Positions 27,747-37,567 of a stretch of 64,000 nucleotides of DNA are shown here, one piece after another. The DNA lies in the NCBI RefSeq assembly GCF_009796745.1, contig NZ_CP047024.1, forward strand, positions 3,348,001 through 3,412,000, given 5' to 3'. The position numbers were made by a program, and so were the translations under genes. This DNA comes from Paraglaciecola sp. L1A13 (GTDB lineage Bacteria; Pseudomonadota; Gammaproteobacteria; Enterobacterales; Alteromonadaceae). How positions within the stretch are numbered: the stretch's first letter is position 1; every line of letters starts with the position of its first letter. Under the pieces are notes generated by a model. The model ran no database searches. It saw only the letters and a list, made by a program, of their open reading frames with translations, and was not told where the DNA came from.

Positions 27747-28382
27747 ATGTCAGATCCCCAATTTCTTCTTAAAGACAGATTCAGAGGCTACTTCCCAGTT
27801 ATTGTTGATGTCGAAACGGCTGGCTTTAATGCCAAAACGGATGCGTTACTTGAAGTGGCAGCGATCACTACAAAAATGGATAACAAAGGTTTTTTAACAC
27901 CCGATAAGACCTTTCACTACCATGTTGTACCATTTGAAGGCGCAAATTTGGAAAAAGCCGCACTAGACTTTAATGGTATAGATCCTTGGTGCGCGCTGCG
28001 CGGGGCATTAGATGAGACTGAAGTCATTAAAGATTTATGTAAGCAGATCAGAAAGGAGCAAAAAGAAGCAGATTGTCAGCGCTCAGTCATGGTCGCCCAT
28101 AATGCAGCATTCGACCTAGGGTTTATTAACGCTGCGATTGAACGCAGTAAAATTAAACGCACGCCGTTTCACCCATTTGTATCTTTTGATACCACAACCC
28201 TGTCGGGTCTGGCCCTTGGTCAAACGGTTTTAGTAAAAGCCTGCCAAGCAGCGAATATTAGCTTTGACCAAAACGAAGCCCATTCTGCTTTATACGACAC
28301 CCAAAAAACAGCTGAACTATACTGTTACATTGTGAATAAATGGCAAAGCGCCTGCGGATGGCCAACGCCTGAAAAAGATTAG
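27747..28382 (+). CDS. rnt: Ribonuclease T
   Basis: RNase T is a DEDDh 3'-5' exonuclease that trims the 3' ends of tRNA and other stable RNAs. Asp21 and Glu23 (VDVETAGF), Asp123 (HNAAFDLGF), His179 and Asp184 ([11 protein letters not shown]) are the catalytic set. 211 aa is the normal length. Confidence 0.97.
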   Translation: MSDPQFLLKDRFRGYFPVIVDVETAGFNAKTDALLEVAAITTKMDNKGFLTPDKTFHYHVVPFEGANLEKAALDFNGIDPWCALRGALDETEVIKDLCKQIRKEQKEADCQRSVMVAHNAAFDLGFINAAIERSKIKRTPFHPFVSFDTTTLSGLALGQTVLVKACQAANISFDQNEAHSALYDTQKTAELYCYIVNKWQSACGWPTPEKD

Positions 28383-28410
28383 CGCATCGGAAATGACGGT
28401 ATTAGAGACA

Positions 28411-28440
28411 AAAAAAACCGCTGAAATCAGCGGTTTATTT
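28411..28440. terminator. Bidirectional terminator between rnt and the peroxiredoxin gene
   Basis: AAACCGCTG / CAGCGGTTT flanked by an A run on one side and TTATTT on the other can terminate both convergent genes. Confidence 0.8.
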
Positions 28441-28463
28441 ATTCGTTGTTCACTTTACTAATA

Positions 28464-29069
28464 TTAAAGTGAATCAGCGTTCTGTGAAAGATAACTAGCA
28501 ACACCTTCAGGGCTGTCTACCATACCTTTTTGGCCAACTTGCCAACCTGCAGGACAAACTTCACCATGCTCTTCATGGAAGTTAAGTGCATCAACCATAC
28601 GCAACATATCATCAATGTTACGACCTAAAGGAAGATCGTTAACGACTTGGTGACGAACAACACCTTCTGCATCAATCAAGAACGAACCACGAAAAGCAAC
28701 ACCAGCATCTGGATGCTCAACATCATATGCTTGACAAATTTCGTGCTTAACATCGGCAACCATTGCGTATTTTACTTTGCCGATACCGCCATCATTGATA
28801 GCAGTGTTACGCCATGCGTTATGGGTAAATTGAGAATCAATAGATACAGCAATTACTTCAACACCACGTTTTTTGAACTCTTCATAACGTTTGTCAAATG
28901 CGATCAATTCAGAAGGGCAAACGAAAGTGAAATCAAGAGGATAAAAAAACAATACTGCTTTTTTGCCTTTGATCGCTTCACTCAAGGTAAAGTTTTCGAC
29001 TATATCGCCATTTCCTAATACAGCTGCGGCGGTAAAATCTGGGGCTGGGCGACTAACTAAAACACTCAT
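28464..29069 (-). CDS. Typical 2-Cys peroxiredoxin (AhpC/Prx1 type)
   Basis: This thiol peroxidase reduces H2O2 and organic peroxides. The peroxidatic Cys51 is in DFTFVCPSE and the resolving Cys172 in EVCPAGW, so it is the dimeric 2-Cys type; GGIGKVKYAMVAD and the C-terminal tail match the eukaryote-like Prx1 branch more than enteric AhpC. I chose the ATG at 29069 (201 aa) with GGAG 6-7 nt upstream; an in-frame start at 29111 would add 14 residues without a good ribosome binding site. No ahpF is nearby. Confidence 0.94.
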   Translation of the reverse strand: MSVLVSRPAPDFTAAAVLGNGDIVENFTLSEAIKGKKAVLFFYPLDFTFVCPSELIAFDKRYEEFKKRGVEVIAVSIDSQFTHNAWRNTAINDGGIGKVKYAMVADVKHEICQAYDVEHPDAGVAFRGSFLIDAEGVVRHQVVNDLPLGRNIDDMLRMVDALNFHEEHGEVCPAGWQVGQKGMVDSPEGVASYLSQNADSL

Positions 29070-29293
29070 TTTGATCTCCATTCTTTTTGGGTTTAAAAAT
29101 AACTGGCACATAGTGTAACGACAATTAATCGGTTATCACACTCTTTTAGCATCAAGATATAGTAAGCATTGAATAGTAAAAACCAAGGGGTCGATAGATA
29201 ATTTAAACAGCTATTATTTCTCACCCTACTAGTAGCAATAGATAGGCTATTAATTATGCAAAATTTGCAATAAAGGCTTGAAATTAGTGCAAA

Positions 29294-29308
29294 CAACAAT
29301 TATTATCA
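29294..29308. promoter_or_regulatory. Possible Fur box of bfd
   Basis: CAACAAT-T-ATTATCA matches 11 of 14 positions of the 7-1-7 Fur model TGATAAT-N-ATTATCA; the right half is perfect. It lies about 30 bp before bfd, a gene commonly under iron control. Confidence 0.5.
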
Positions 29309-29336
29309 TTTACATCAAGATTCAGTAAGGTTAATT

Positions 29337-29531
29337 ATGTACGTTTGTTTGTGTCATGGTATCACCGATAAAGCAATTAAACAGGCCGTTCGCGAAGACG
29401 GTGTGGGCAATATGCGTCAGCTGCGTGAAGCGCTGGGCGTTGGTGATCAGTGCGGCAAATGTGTACGAATGGCGCAAAGCATCGTTGACAATACTATTAT
29501 TGATGAATCCCTGTTTAAAGAAGTGTGTTAA
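29337..29531 (+). CDS. bfd: Bacterioferritin-associated ferredoxin
   Basis: Bfd is a [2Fe-2S] protein that reduces bacterioferritin iron for release. The cluster ligands Cys4, Cys6, Cys39 and Cys42 (CLC and CGKC) are in place and the length of 64 aa is typical. No bacterioferritin gene is in the window. Confidence 0.92.
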   Translation: MYVCLCHGITDKAIKQAVREDGVGNMRQLREALGVGDQCGKCVRMAQSIVDNTIIDESLFKEVC

Positions 29532-29623
29532 CCCAACCTACACAAACATATCGATTTATTAGGGACACAGAGACCAAACTTTAGCTTTCCGGTCATCATT
29601 CTCGAATAAAGAGAAGCGAAAAC

Positions 29624-29653
29624 AAAAAAAGAGTCTTAATCGACTCTTTTTTT
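29624..29653. terminator. Bidirectional terminator between bfd and grxD
   Basis: A7-GAGTC-TTAATC-GACTC-T7 forms a perfect stem with A and T runs on either side. Confidence 0.85.
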
Positions 29654-29708
29654 ATATCTGTAAATAACACATCAACTACGGAAAACACGACTCCGCATAG
29701 GCTGTAGA

Positions 29709-30035
29709 CTACTTTGCGCGTTTTGCTGCACTTTCTTTAACAAGTGTCTGCAACTCACCTTGCTGGACCATTTCCATAATGATGTCACAACCACCCACTA
29801 ATTCACCGTCGATCCACAATTGTGGGAAGGTCGGCCAATCAGCATACTTTGGTAATTCAGCTCTAATGTCAGGGTTTTGAAGAATATCTACATAAGCGAA
29901 TTCTTCTCCACATGTCATCAAAGCTTGTGAAGCTTGTGCCGAAAAACCACAGTTCGGTAATTTAGGTGACCCTTTCATATATAAAAGAATTGGGTTTTCG
30001 CTGATTTGCTGCTGAATTTTTTCAACCGTTTCCAT
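29709..30035 (-). CDS. grxD: Monothiol glutaredoxin Grx4
   Basis: GrxD carries and delivers [2Fe-2S] clusters with glutathione. The active site is CGFS (29-32), followed by WPTFPQLWIDGELVGGCDI. I take the ATG at 30035 (108 aa; METVEKIQQQ) because family members start here; an in-frame start at 30101 would add 22 residues. GAGAG lies 5 nt before the start. Confidence 0.95.
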   Translation of the reverse strand: METVEKIQQQISENPILLYMKGSPKLPNCGFSAQASQALMTCGEEFAYVDILQNPDIRAELPKYADWPTFPQLWIDGELVGGCDIIMEMVQQGELQTLVKESAAKRAK

Positions 30036-30099
30036 GAACACTCTCACTAAATATTTGAATAACACTAACAATGCGGCCAAGTTTACCGTTTTCAACGGC

Positions 30100-30108
30100 A
30101 TTATACCA
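30100..30108 (-). promoter_or_regulatory. Extended -10 of grxD
   Basis: On the minus strand TGGTATAAT is a perfect extended -10 element (TGn-TATAAT), inside a GGCATT...AATGCC inverted repeat, 65 bp before the grxD start. Confidence 0.5.
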
Positions 30109-30252
30109 ATGCCGACTTGTGATCTTTATTGCTTTCAAATTATTATCTACTTATACCCTTGTAATGTAACCTAAGCGCCCAAAGATCGGTGACTGGGTTT
30201 CAGAATAACCTTGGGCAAGTCTTTTTATATTCGTGTATAGAAAGCTAGCATT

Positions 30253-30280
30253 TTTACAAGGTCAGACACACGATTATTGT
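30253..30280 (+). promoter_or_regulatory. Possible promoter of sodB
   Basis: TTTACA (30253-30258), 16 bp, TATTGT (30275-30280). It is a moderate sigma-70 match, 23 bp before the start codon and just before the ribosome binding site GGAG. Confidence 0.4.
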
Positions 30281-30302
30281 TAACTTTAAATGGAGAAATA
30301 TC

Positions 30303-30884
30303 ATGGCTTTCGAATTACCAGCTCTTCCGTATGAAAAAAATGCATTAGAACCACATATCTCAGCTGAAACGCTGGAGTATCACTATGGTAAGCATCACGC
30401 TACTTACGTCGCTAAGCTAAATGGCCTAGTTGAAGGTACTGATATGGCGAACAAAGATCTTGAAGCGATCGTTAAATCGTCTGAAGGTGGAGTTTTCAAT
30501 AACGCCGCGCAAATCTGGAATCATACATTTTACTGGAACAGCCTAAGCCCAAATGGTGGCGGTGAACCAACGGGTGCACTAGCTGATGCAATTAATGCAA
30601 AATGGGGTTCTTTTGCTGACTTCAAAGCAGCGTTAAACGATAAAGCTGTTAACAACTTTGGTTCAAGCTGGACGTGGCTAGTAAAAACGGCTGACGGCAG
30701 CCTAGACATAGTAAATACCAGTAATGCAGCGACGCCGCTAACTGATGCGAGCCTAACTCCTCTACTAACTGTAGATTTGTGGGAACACGCGTATTACATT
30801 GATTACCGAAATGCTCGTCCTAAATACCTTGAAGGTTTTTGGGCATTAGCAAACTGGGATTTCGCTGCAAGCAACTTTGCATAA
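30303..30884 (+). CDS. sodB: Iron superoxide dismutase
   Basis: SodB dismutates superoxide in the cytoplasm. Metal ligands are His27, His74, Asp158 and His162, and the second-sphere Gln70 (NNAAQIWNH) is the mark of the Fe rather than the Mn form. 193 aa. Confidence 0.97.
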   Translation: MAFELPALPYEKNALEPHISAETLEYHYGKHHATYVAKLNGLVEGTDMANKDLEAIVKSSEGGVFNNAAQIWNHTFYWNSLSPNGGGEPTGALADAINAKWGSFADFKAALNDKAVNNFGSSWTWLVKTADGSLDIVNTSNAATPLTDASLTPLLTVDLWEHAYYIDYRNARPKYLEGFWALANWDFAASNFA

Positions 30885-30942
30885 GCAATTCCAATTCTGA
30901 TTGGCCTGATCATTAAAGACAAGGCGAACAGAATACCAAAGG

Positions 30943-30967
30943 AGCCTCGATAATATCGGGGCTTTTT
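30943..30967 (+). terminator. Terminator of sodB
   Basis: AGCCTCGAT and ATCGGGGCT pair with one T-G wobble and are followed by six T, 58 bp after sodB. Confidence 0.85.
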
Positions 30968-31277
30968 TATGGTCGAAATATAATTTTTCAGCAATGAGAC
31001 CTCACATTTGTTGAGTAAGTATTATTCGCCTTGCTAATAAATATGTATTTTATATCGGGTGTTAAAATTACCGCACTGCATTTTTCATTACAAATATTCG
31101 TCCTTTCACCCCACTGCTATCTTCTTTCCTTAGAATGACACTTATTTCATTAGTGCTTAAATCTCATTATTTTCCTTCTGCTAGTAAATATTGTTCTAAA
31201 TCTGAAACATACAAATGCAAATAAGGGTCTAATCTTAAGGGTGCAAGCTGGAATTTTTCTATATGAGAGGTTTAGTT
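30968..31277 (+). other. Upstream region of yeaG
   Basis: About 310 AT-rich bases without a gene. I see no clear -35/-10 pair or operator; the promoter of the yeaG-yeaH-ycgB group should lie here. Confidence 0.35.
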
Positions 31278-33200
31278 ATGGGAATTTTAGAGCAATATCA
31301 GTCAAGGTATGAGGCCCGCAAGGAAGAGGAACTTAGCATTGACGAGTTTTTAGAAATCTGTAAATCAGACAACGCTGCTTATGCTAATGCTGCTGAACGC
31401 TTACTTAAGGCAATAGGTGAGCCAGAAATGTTAGATACGTCAAAAGATACGGCGTTGAGCAGAATATTTTCCAACCGTATTATCCCCCGCTACCCAGCTT
31501 TTGACGGTTTCTATGGCATGGAGGAATCAATCGAACAAATTGTTTCTTACCTGCGTCATGCGTCCCAAGGACTTGAAGAGAAAAAACAAGTACTTTATTT
31601 GCTTGGTCCTGTGGGAGGCGGAAAGTCATCATTAGCTGAAAAACTTAAAGAATTAATGCAGCAACAGCCCATATACGTGCTAAAAAATTCTCCTGTAAAC
31701 GACCATCCTTTAAGTTTATTTGATGTAAATGAAGACGGCCGCTTACTTCTTGATGAATATGGTATTGCCCCTCGTTATCTTAAAACTGTTATGTCCCCAT
31801 GGGCACGCAAACGCCTACATGAATACAATGGTGATATTCGTCAATTCAAAGTCATCAAGTTACATCCGTCGATTTTGGATCAAATTGCAATCGCTAAAAC
31901 AGAGCCTGGAGACGAAAATAACCAAGATATCTCAGCTTTAGTAGGAAAAGTCGATATTAGACGCCTTGAACATTACGCACAAAATGATCCCGATGCTTAT
32001 AGTTACTCTGGTTCGCTTTGTCGAGCAAATCAGGGATTAATGGAATTTGTAGAAATGTTCAAAGCCCCAATTAAGGTGCTACACCCTTTGTTAACAGCAA
32101 CTCAGGAAGGCAACTACAACTCGACTGAAGGTTTATCCGCGTTACCTTTTGAGGGGGTTATATTGGCCCATTCTAACGAATCAGAGTGGCAAACCTTCCG
32201 CAACAATAAGAATAACGAAGCGTTTTTAGACCGGGTATTTATTGTTAATGTTCCTTATTGTTTGCGGGTATCAGAAGAAATTCAAATTTACCAAAAATTG
32301 ATCGATAACAGTGAATTGGTTGGTGCTACTTGTGCACCTGACACGTTGGAATCGTTGGCTCAGTTTAGCGTATTGTCTCGACTCAAAGAGCCAGAAAACT
32401 CGAGCATTTATTCAAAAATGCGGGTCTATGATGGGGAAAGTCTGAAAGACACCGACCCAAAAGCGAAATCGTATCAGGAATACCGAGATTACGCAGGAGT
32501 TGATGAGGGCATGCAAGGTCTGTCTACTCGTTTTGCATTTAAGATTTTGTCTAGGGTATTTAACTTTGATCAACAAGAATTAGCGGCCAACCCAGTGCAT
32601 TTATTTTACGTGCTTGAACGTCAGATTGAACGGGAGCAATTCCCCACCGAGCTGGCAGAGAAATATAAAGAGCATTTGAAAGGCTACCTGATCCCTAAAT
32701 ACGTAGAATTCATTGGTAAGGAAATTCAAACCTCGTATCTAGAATCATATTCAGAGTACGGCCAAAACTTATTTGATCGCTACGTCGTATATGCTGATTT
32801 TTGGATCCAAGATCAAGAGTATCGCGACCCAGAAACAGGGCAATTATTCGACAGAGAAGCATTGAATACTGAACTTGAGAAAATAGAGAAGACTGCTGGT
32901 ATCAGTAATCCCAAAGATTTTCGCAATGAAATTGTTAATTTCGTCTTGCGTGCCAGAGCTAACAATGAAGGCAAAAATCCGAGTTGGACCAGTTATGAAA
33001 AACTCCGTACCGTTATTGAGAAAAAAATGTTCTCGAACACCGAGGATTTACTACCGGTGATCTCGTTCAACAAAAAAGGCTCAACAGAAGACGAGAAAAA
33101 ACACGATGACTTTGTACAGCGGATGGCAGAGAAAGGTTATACCCAGAAACAGGTAAGACTACTATGTGAATGGTACTTGCGGGTTAGGAAATCCTCTTAA
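31278..33200 (+). CDS. yeaG: PrkA family serine protein kinase YeaG
   Basis: This is the 640-aa PrkA-type AAA+/kinase protein. It has an AAA-like N-terminal part with Walker A GPVGGGKSS (110-118) and the PrkA C-terminal domain. In enterobacteria YeaG acts with YeaH in stationary-phase and nitrogen-starvation adaptation. I chose the ATG at 31278 (GAGAGG upstream, and the start matches the family: MGILEQYQSRYEA); the ATG at 31263 would place the ribosome binding site inside the gene. Confidence 0.95.
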   Translation: MGILEQYQSRYEARKEEELSIDEFLEICKSDNAAYANAAERLLKAIGEPEMLDTSKDTALSRIFSNRIIPRYPAFDGFYGMEESIEQIVSYLRHASQGLEEKKQVLYLLGPVGGGKSSLAEKLKELMQQQPIYVLKNSPVNDHPLSLFDVNEDGRLLLDEYGIAPRYLKTVMSPWARKRLHEYNGDIRQFKVIKLHPSILDQIAIAKTEPGDENNQDISALVGKVDIRRLEHYAQNDPDAYSYSGSLCRANQGLMEFVEMFKAPIKVLHPLLTATQEGNYNSTEGLSALPFEGVILAHSNESEWQTFRNNKNNEAFLDRVFIVNVPYCLRVSEEIQIYQKLIDNSELVGATCAPDTLESLAQFSVLSRLKEPENSSIYSKMRVYDGESLKDTDPKAKSYQEYRDYAGVDEGMQGLSTRFAFKILSRVFNFDQQELAANPVHLFYVLERQIEREQFPTELAEKYKEHLKGYLIPKYVEFIGKEIQTSYLESYSEYGQNLFDRYVVYADFWIQDQEYRDPETGQLFDREALNTELEKIEKTAGISNPKDFRNEIVNFVLRARANNEGKNPSWTSYEKLRTVIEKKMFSNTEDLLPVISFNKKGSTEDEKKHDDFVQRMAEKGYTQKQVRLLCEWYLRVRKSS

Positions 33201-33245
33201 TCCATATTACAACACATCCAATGGCATCCATTGAGGTAAAGCAGT

Positions 33246-34529
33246 ATGGCCCATTTTATTGATCGACGACTCAACGGCAAAGGGAAGAGCACAGTTAACC
33301 GACAACGATTCCTGCGCCGCTACAAGGAGCAGATCAAAAAGGCCGTGGCTGACTCTATCAATAAGCGCAGTGTGACTGACATTAATAGTGGTGAGAAAAT
33401 TGGTATTTCGAGTCGCGATATTTCAGAGCCCATATTTCATACAGGTAAAGGGGGTACTCGCGGTATAGTGCACCCTGGTAATGATCAATTTAATGCGGGC
33501 GACCAGATTAAGCGCCCTCAAGGCGAAAATGGACAAGGAAATGGCAGCGATGCTAGTAATTCAGGGGAAGGCCAAGATGACTTTATTTTCCAAATATCCA
33601 AAGATGAATATTTAGATTTGCTGTTTGAAGATCTTGTTTTACCCAACTTGCAGAAAAATCAACAAGCGCATTTTGTTCAATACGAAAGTCATCGAGCGGG
33701 TTTCGTATCAGACGGTGTACCAAGTAATTTAGATGTGGTGCGCTCACTAAAAGGATCGGTTGCCAGACGCATAGCGTTAACCGCAGGTAAAAAAAGAGAA
33801 TTGCGTGTGCTTGAGCTTCAATTAACTGAGCTAAGCGCTGAGAAAGTACCTGACCAACTTCGAATTATGCAGCTCGAAAAAGATATTGAGGCATTAAAAA
33901 AGTCCATTGCACGGGTGCCCTTTATCGATACCTTTGATTTACGATTTCGTAACTACCAAAAACGTCCCATCCCGTCGAGTAAAGCGGTTATGTTTTGCTT
34001 GATGGACGTTTCCGGCTCAATGGATCAAGCCACCAAAGACATGGCTAAACGCTTTTATATATTACTGTACCTTTTTTTAACCCGAACTTATAAGAACGTA
34101 GAGGTGGTGTACATTCACCACCATACTCAAGCCAAAGAGGTAGATGAACAAGAATTCTTTTATTCCACAGAAACAGGCGGCACGATTGTATCCAGTGCAT
34201 TAAAACTTATGCAAGATATTATCGCCGAGCGTTTCGACAGCCATGAGTGGAATATATATGCAGCCCAAGCATCTGATGGTGACAATTGGACAGAAGACTG
34301 TCAAATTTGTACACGTCTATTAGAACAAAGCTTGTTACCCATGCTGAGGTATTTCGCCTATATCGAAATAACCGATCGTCAACATCAGAAACTATGGCAC
34401 GAATACCAAAAACTCTGCGAAACACACCTTAATTTTGCGATTAAACACATCACAAATGTCGCTGATATCTATCCAGTATTCCGAGAGTTATTCGACCAAA
34501 GTGTCGAGAAACCAAAAGGAGTGTCATAA
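33246..34529 (+). CDS. yeaH: YeaH/YhbH family protein (DUF444)
   Basis: The 427-aa protein combines a basic N-terminus, a glycine-rich middle ([13 protein letters not shown], 67-79), a coiled-coil-like Glu/Lys-rich stretch (185-225) and a von Willebrand A-like C-terminal half with the MIDAS motif DVSGS (254-258). It is the regular partner of the YeaG/PrkA kinase. Gap to yeaG is 45 bp. Confidence 0.94.
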   Translation: MAHFIDRRLNGKGKSTVNRQRFLRRYKEQIKKAVADSINKRSVTDINSGEKIGISSRDISEPIFHTGKGGTRGIVHPGNDQFNAGDQIKRPQGENGQGNGSDASNSGEGQDDFIFQISKDEYLDLLFEDLVLPNLQKNQQAHFVQYESHRAGFVSDGVPSNLDVVRSLKGSVARRIALTAGKKRELRVLELQLTELSAEKVPDQLRIMQLEKDIEALKKSIARVPFIDTFDLRFRNYQKRPIPSSKAVMFCLMDVSGSMDQATKDMAKRFYILLYLFLTRTYKNVEVVYIHHHTQAKEVDEQEFFYSTETGGTIVSSALKLMQDIIAERFDSHEWNIYAAQASDGDNWTEDCQICTRLLEQSLLPMLRYFAYIEITDRQHQKLWHEYQKLCETHLNFAIKHITNVADIYPVFRELFDQSVEKPKGVS

Positions 34530-34530
34530 G

Positions 34531-36075
34531 GTGAGAAGAAAGCCCAAAGAAAATACATTAAATGATGGACCAGATTGGACATTCGAATTATTGACCCAAT
34601 ACGAACAAGAAATAGACCGAGTCGCGAAACATTATGGTCTGGACATTTATCCTAATCAAATTGAAATCATTACCGCTGAACATATGATGGATGCCTATGC
34701 GAGTATTGGCATGCCCGTTAATTATGCCCACTGGTCTTATGGAAAAAAATTCATTCAGTCAGAACAAAATTATCGTCGCGGACAAATGGGCCTAGCATAT
34801 GAAATCGTTATTAATTCAAATCCCTGCATCGCTTACTTAATGGAGGAGAATACTATTACCATGCAGGCGCTAGTGATCGCCCATGCGTGCTACGGGCACA
34901 ATTCTTTCTTCAAAGGTAATTACCTGTTTAAGGCGTGGACGGATGCCAGCTCTATTATTAATTATCTATTGTTCGCTAAAAACTACGTCACTCAGTGCGA
35001 ACAAAAATACGGTGTAAGCGAGGTCGAAAATGTATTGGACTCCTGCCATGCGCTGATGAGTTTTGGCGTTGACCGCTATAAACGTCCGCAAAAAATTTCT
35101 TTGCAAATTGAACGAGAACGTCAGCAAAATCGAGAACAACATATCCAGTCTCAGGTTAATGATTTATGGCGAACACTACCTAAATCAGAGGCAAAAGATA
35201 CCCAGCAAGCACAACGTTTTCCCTCTGAACCGCAAGAGAATTTGCTATATTTCATTGAGAAAAATGCGCCCCTGCTTGAACCTTGGCAACGTGAGTTAGT
35301 CCGTATTGTACGCAAGATTTCACAATACTTTTACCCGCAAAAACAAACACAGGTGATGAACGAGGGTTGGGCATGCTTTTGGCATTATCATATTCTTAAT
35401 CATCTTTATGATGAAGGGAAAGTCAGCGACAAATTTATGCTGGAGTTCTTACATAGTCACACCAATGTTGTAGTTCAACCAGCCTATAATCACCCCAATT
35501 ATTCAGGTATAAACCCTTATGCATTAGGTTTTAATATGTTTATGGATATCAAACGCATATGCCAATCGCCAACTGATGAAGATAAGTCTTGGTTCCCAGA
35601 TATTGCTGGTAAAGATTGGGTCGAAACCGTACATTTCGCCATGCAAAACTTCAAAGATGAGAGCTTTATCAGCCAGTTTTTATCACCAAAGTTGATGCGT
35701 GATTTTAAGTTTTTTGCCATCGAAGATGATGAACAAAAAACGTTTATAGATGTATCTGCCATTCATGACGAAGTGGGCTACCATACCATCAGAGAAAAGC
35801 TGTCAGCTCAGTATAACTTGAGTAACTTAGAGCCAAATATTCAGGTGTACGAGATTGATGCCAGTGGCGATCGCTCTATCACTCTTTCCTATCTACCTCA
35901 ACACGGTATTCCTTTGGCTGACAGCTATCATAAAGTCCTTCAGCATTTACATCATTTGTGGGGATTTTCTGTTAAATTAGAACAAGTGGATGAACAGGGC
36001 TCACGACGTTTGCTTGCAACCTATCCTGAACAACCATCGGGTTCAGTCGCAACCCCACAAGGCATTGTTATCTAA
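34531..36075 (+). CDS. ycgB: SpoVR family protein YcgB
   Basis: The 514-aa product contains the SpoVR signatures [29 protein letters not shown] and [20 protein letters not shown]. Function is unknown; yeaG-yeaH-spoVR is a widely conserved trio linked to stationary phase. The start is GTG at 34531, one base after the yeaH stop, with AAGGAG 9 nt upstream. An in-frame ATG at 34435 lies inside yeaH and has no such site. Confidence 0.95.
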   Translation: MRRKPKENTLNDGPDWTFELLTQYEQEIDRVAKHYGLDIYPNQIEIITAEHMMDAYASIGMPVNYAHWSYGKKFIQSEQNYRRGQMGLAYEIVINSNPCIAYLMEENTITMQALVIAHACYGHNSFFKGNYLFKAWTDASSIINYLLFAKNYVTQCEQKYGVSEVENVLDSCHALMSFGVDRYKRPQKISLQIERERQQNREQHIQSQVNDLWRTLPKSEAKDTQQAQRFPSEPQENLLYFIEKNAPLLEPWQRELVRIVRKISQYFYPQKQTQVMNEGWACFWHYHILNHLYDEGKVSDKFMLEFLHSHTNVVVQPAYNHPNYSGINPYALGFNMFMDIKRICQSPTDEDKSWFPDIAGKDWVETVHFAMQNFKDESFISQFLSPKLMRDFKFFAIEDDEQKTFIDVSAIHDEVGYHTIREKLSAQYNLSNLEPNIQVYEIDASGDRSITLSYLPQHGIPLADSYHKVLQHLHHLWGFSVKLEQVDEQGSRRLLATYPEQPSGSVATPQGIVI

Positions 36076-36133
36076 TGTGCTTTCAGGCGTAAAATACTTT
36101 ACGCAATATCAATTTATTTCAGATGTGATCAGT

Positions 36134-36469
36134 ATGACAGTTCAGAAAAATAACCCTTTGCATGGGCTAACTTTGCAACAAATCGTCGAAACATTAGTTG
36201 AAAAACTGGGTTGGGCGCAAATGCACGAGCAAGTTAAAATCAATTGTTTCGGCAGTGATCCAAGTGTTAAATCAAGTCTAAAGTTTTTACGTAAAACCCC
36301 GTGGGCACGCAGCAAAGTTGAAGAGCTTTACCTATATACGATGCGCCGTTCGGTACCTAAATCTCAGTCGACAAGTCAGACTAGATCGCCAGAACCACAA
36401 AACACACCAACTGCCTCACCCTCGACAGATTTTGTTTGGCCTGAGCCCAAAAAACCGAGCGACAAATAA
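36134..36469 (+). CDS. VF530 family DNA-binding protein (DUF2132)
   Basis: The first 70 residues ([53 protein letters not shown]) are the VF530 fold, a small helical domain reported to bind DNA. The remaining 40 residues are a low-complexity Ser/Thr/Pro-rich tail. I chose the ATG at 36134 (111 aa) because the frame upstream of it lies within the end of ycgB and shows no family sequence. Confidence 0.88.
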   Translation: MTVQKNNPLHGLTLQQIVETLVEKLGWAQMHEQVKINCFGSDPSVKSSLKFLRKTPWARSKVEELYLYTMRRSVPKSQSTSQTRSPEPQNTPTASPSTDFVWPEPKKPSDK

Positions 36470-36473
36470 TTCC

Positions 36474-36974
36474 ATGAGGATGAAGTACTTAGCAGCATAT
36501 CCTGAACACTTACAGGAAAAAATTGAACGACTATTAGTGGAAAACAAACTCAAAGAGTATATTTATGCGAACTATCCAAGTGTGCATGAAGTAAGTAACG
36601 ATAATGCCTTGCGGGAGTACGTAATGGCGTTAAAAAATCGATTCATGCGCAAGTCGTCACCTCTGAGCAAAGTTGCATTTGATCCCAAAATTCATGTGGT
36701 AAATCATGCCTTAGGTATGCACACCTATGTTTCTAGAGTGCAAGGCGGGAGACTGAAAAGTAAGAACGAGCTTCGTGTCAGTACACTGTTTAAGCGTGTA
36801 CCAGAACCTTTTCTAAATATGATCGTGGTACATGAGTTAGCGCATTTAAAAGAGAAAGACCACAATAAGGCCTTCTATCAACTGTGTTTGCACATGCTGC
36901 CTAATTATCATCAGTTAGAGTTTGATTTGCGGGTTTACCTCACGCAAATCGAAGAACGAGGCGACATTTTTTAA
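36474..36974 (+). CDS. ygjP: YgjP-like metal-dependent hydrolase (DUF45)
   Basis: The 166-aa protein carries the zinc-metallopeptidase-like HELAHLKEKDHNKAFYQL (around 122-139), with HExxH-type His/Glu and a third His, plus HALGMHTYVSRVQGG. It aligns along its whole length with E. coli YgjP (167 aa), which supports the ATG at 36474. Biological role unknown. It begins 4 bp after the VF530 gene stop. Confidence 0.92.
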   Translation: MRMKYLAAYPEHLQEKIERLLVENKLKEYIYANYPSVHEVSNDNALREYVMALKNRFMRKSSPLSKVAFDPKIHVVNHALGMHTYVSRVQGGRLKSKNELRVSTLFKRVPEPFLNMIVVHELAHLKEKDHNKAFYQLCLHMLPNYHQLEFDLRVYLTQIEERGDIF

Positions 36975-36999
36975 CCTTTTACTTTGGATACCCTACCCT

Positions 37000-37368
37000 A
37001 TGGACTATCAATTTATTAGAAACGACCGGGCCGAACCCATGGCGATATTTGATATGGGTGCGGAAACACTTGGCTTATGGTTTAGTGAAGAATTAGGTCG
37101 TGATCATCATAAAATCGCACACCTTTTAAATGTGATCAAACAACTAGAAAACAAAGATATTGAGCATTATGAATTATGCGGACGAGAATTCAATATGGAG
37201 TTAAACCGCGATGAGGTCGAGGTTTATGCAACTATTACTCGCGAAGAGGGAGAGATAGATATTCCTCAAGACACCGAATTGTACGACCAAGAGTCTATTA
37301 GCGGCTGTGGTCTGGAAGATTTCAAAAGTGTGTTGTTATCTTGGTCCAATTTTATCGGAAGCGCTTAA
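37000..37368 (+). CDS. yacL: YacL family protein (UPF0231)
   Basis: This acidic 122-aa protein (MDYQFIRN, AIFDMGAETLGLWFSEELG, NMELNRDEVEVY) matches the YacL family of unknown function found across gammaproteobacteria. It starts 25 bp after ygjP. Confidence 0.9.
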   Translation: MDYQFIRNDRAEPMAIFDMGAETLGLWFSEELGRDHHKIAHLLNVIKQLENKDIEHYELCGREFNMELNRDEVEVYATITREEGEIDIPQDTELYDQESISGCGLEDFKSVLLSWSNFIGSA

Positions 37369-37476
37369 CCTAGACTTTAAACACAGTTAAGCCCCTACAC
37401 TTCTTTTTTGCTTAGTCATTGCTTTGCCCCACACATTTTACTGTTTTGTGCTTTGATTACCTACCTATTATGTCCA

Positions 37477-37505
37477 CTGTCATGATTTGTTCATTTTTCT
37501 GTCGT
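37477..37505 (+). promoter_or_regulatory. Possible Pho box
   Basis: Three 7-bp direct repeats in exact 11-bp register, CTGTCAT (37477), TGTTCAT (37488) and CTGTCGT (37499), with AT-rich 4-bp spacers match the PhoB-box architecture. TAAAAA at 37506 could be the -10 for the first pair. It lies 63 bp before the choice-of-anchor I gene. Confidence 0.55.
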
Positions 37506-37567
37506 TAAAAAGTCACACAGCAACTTTATGTTGCTCAGCTGCTTTTAAAAATTAAAAAGGAACATTT

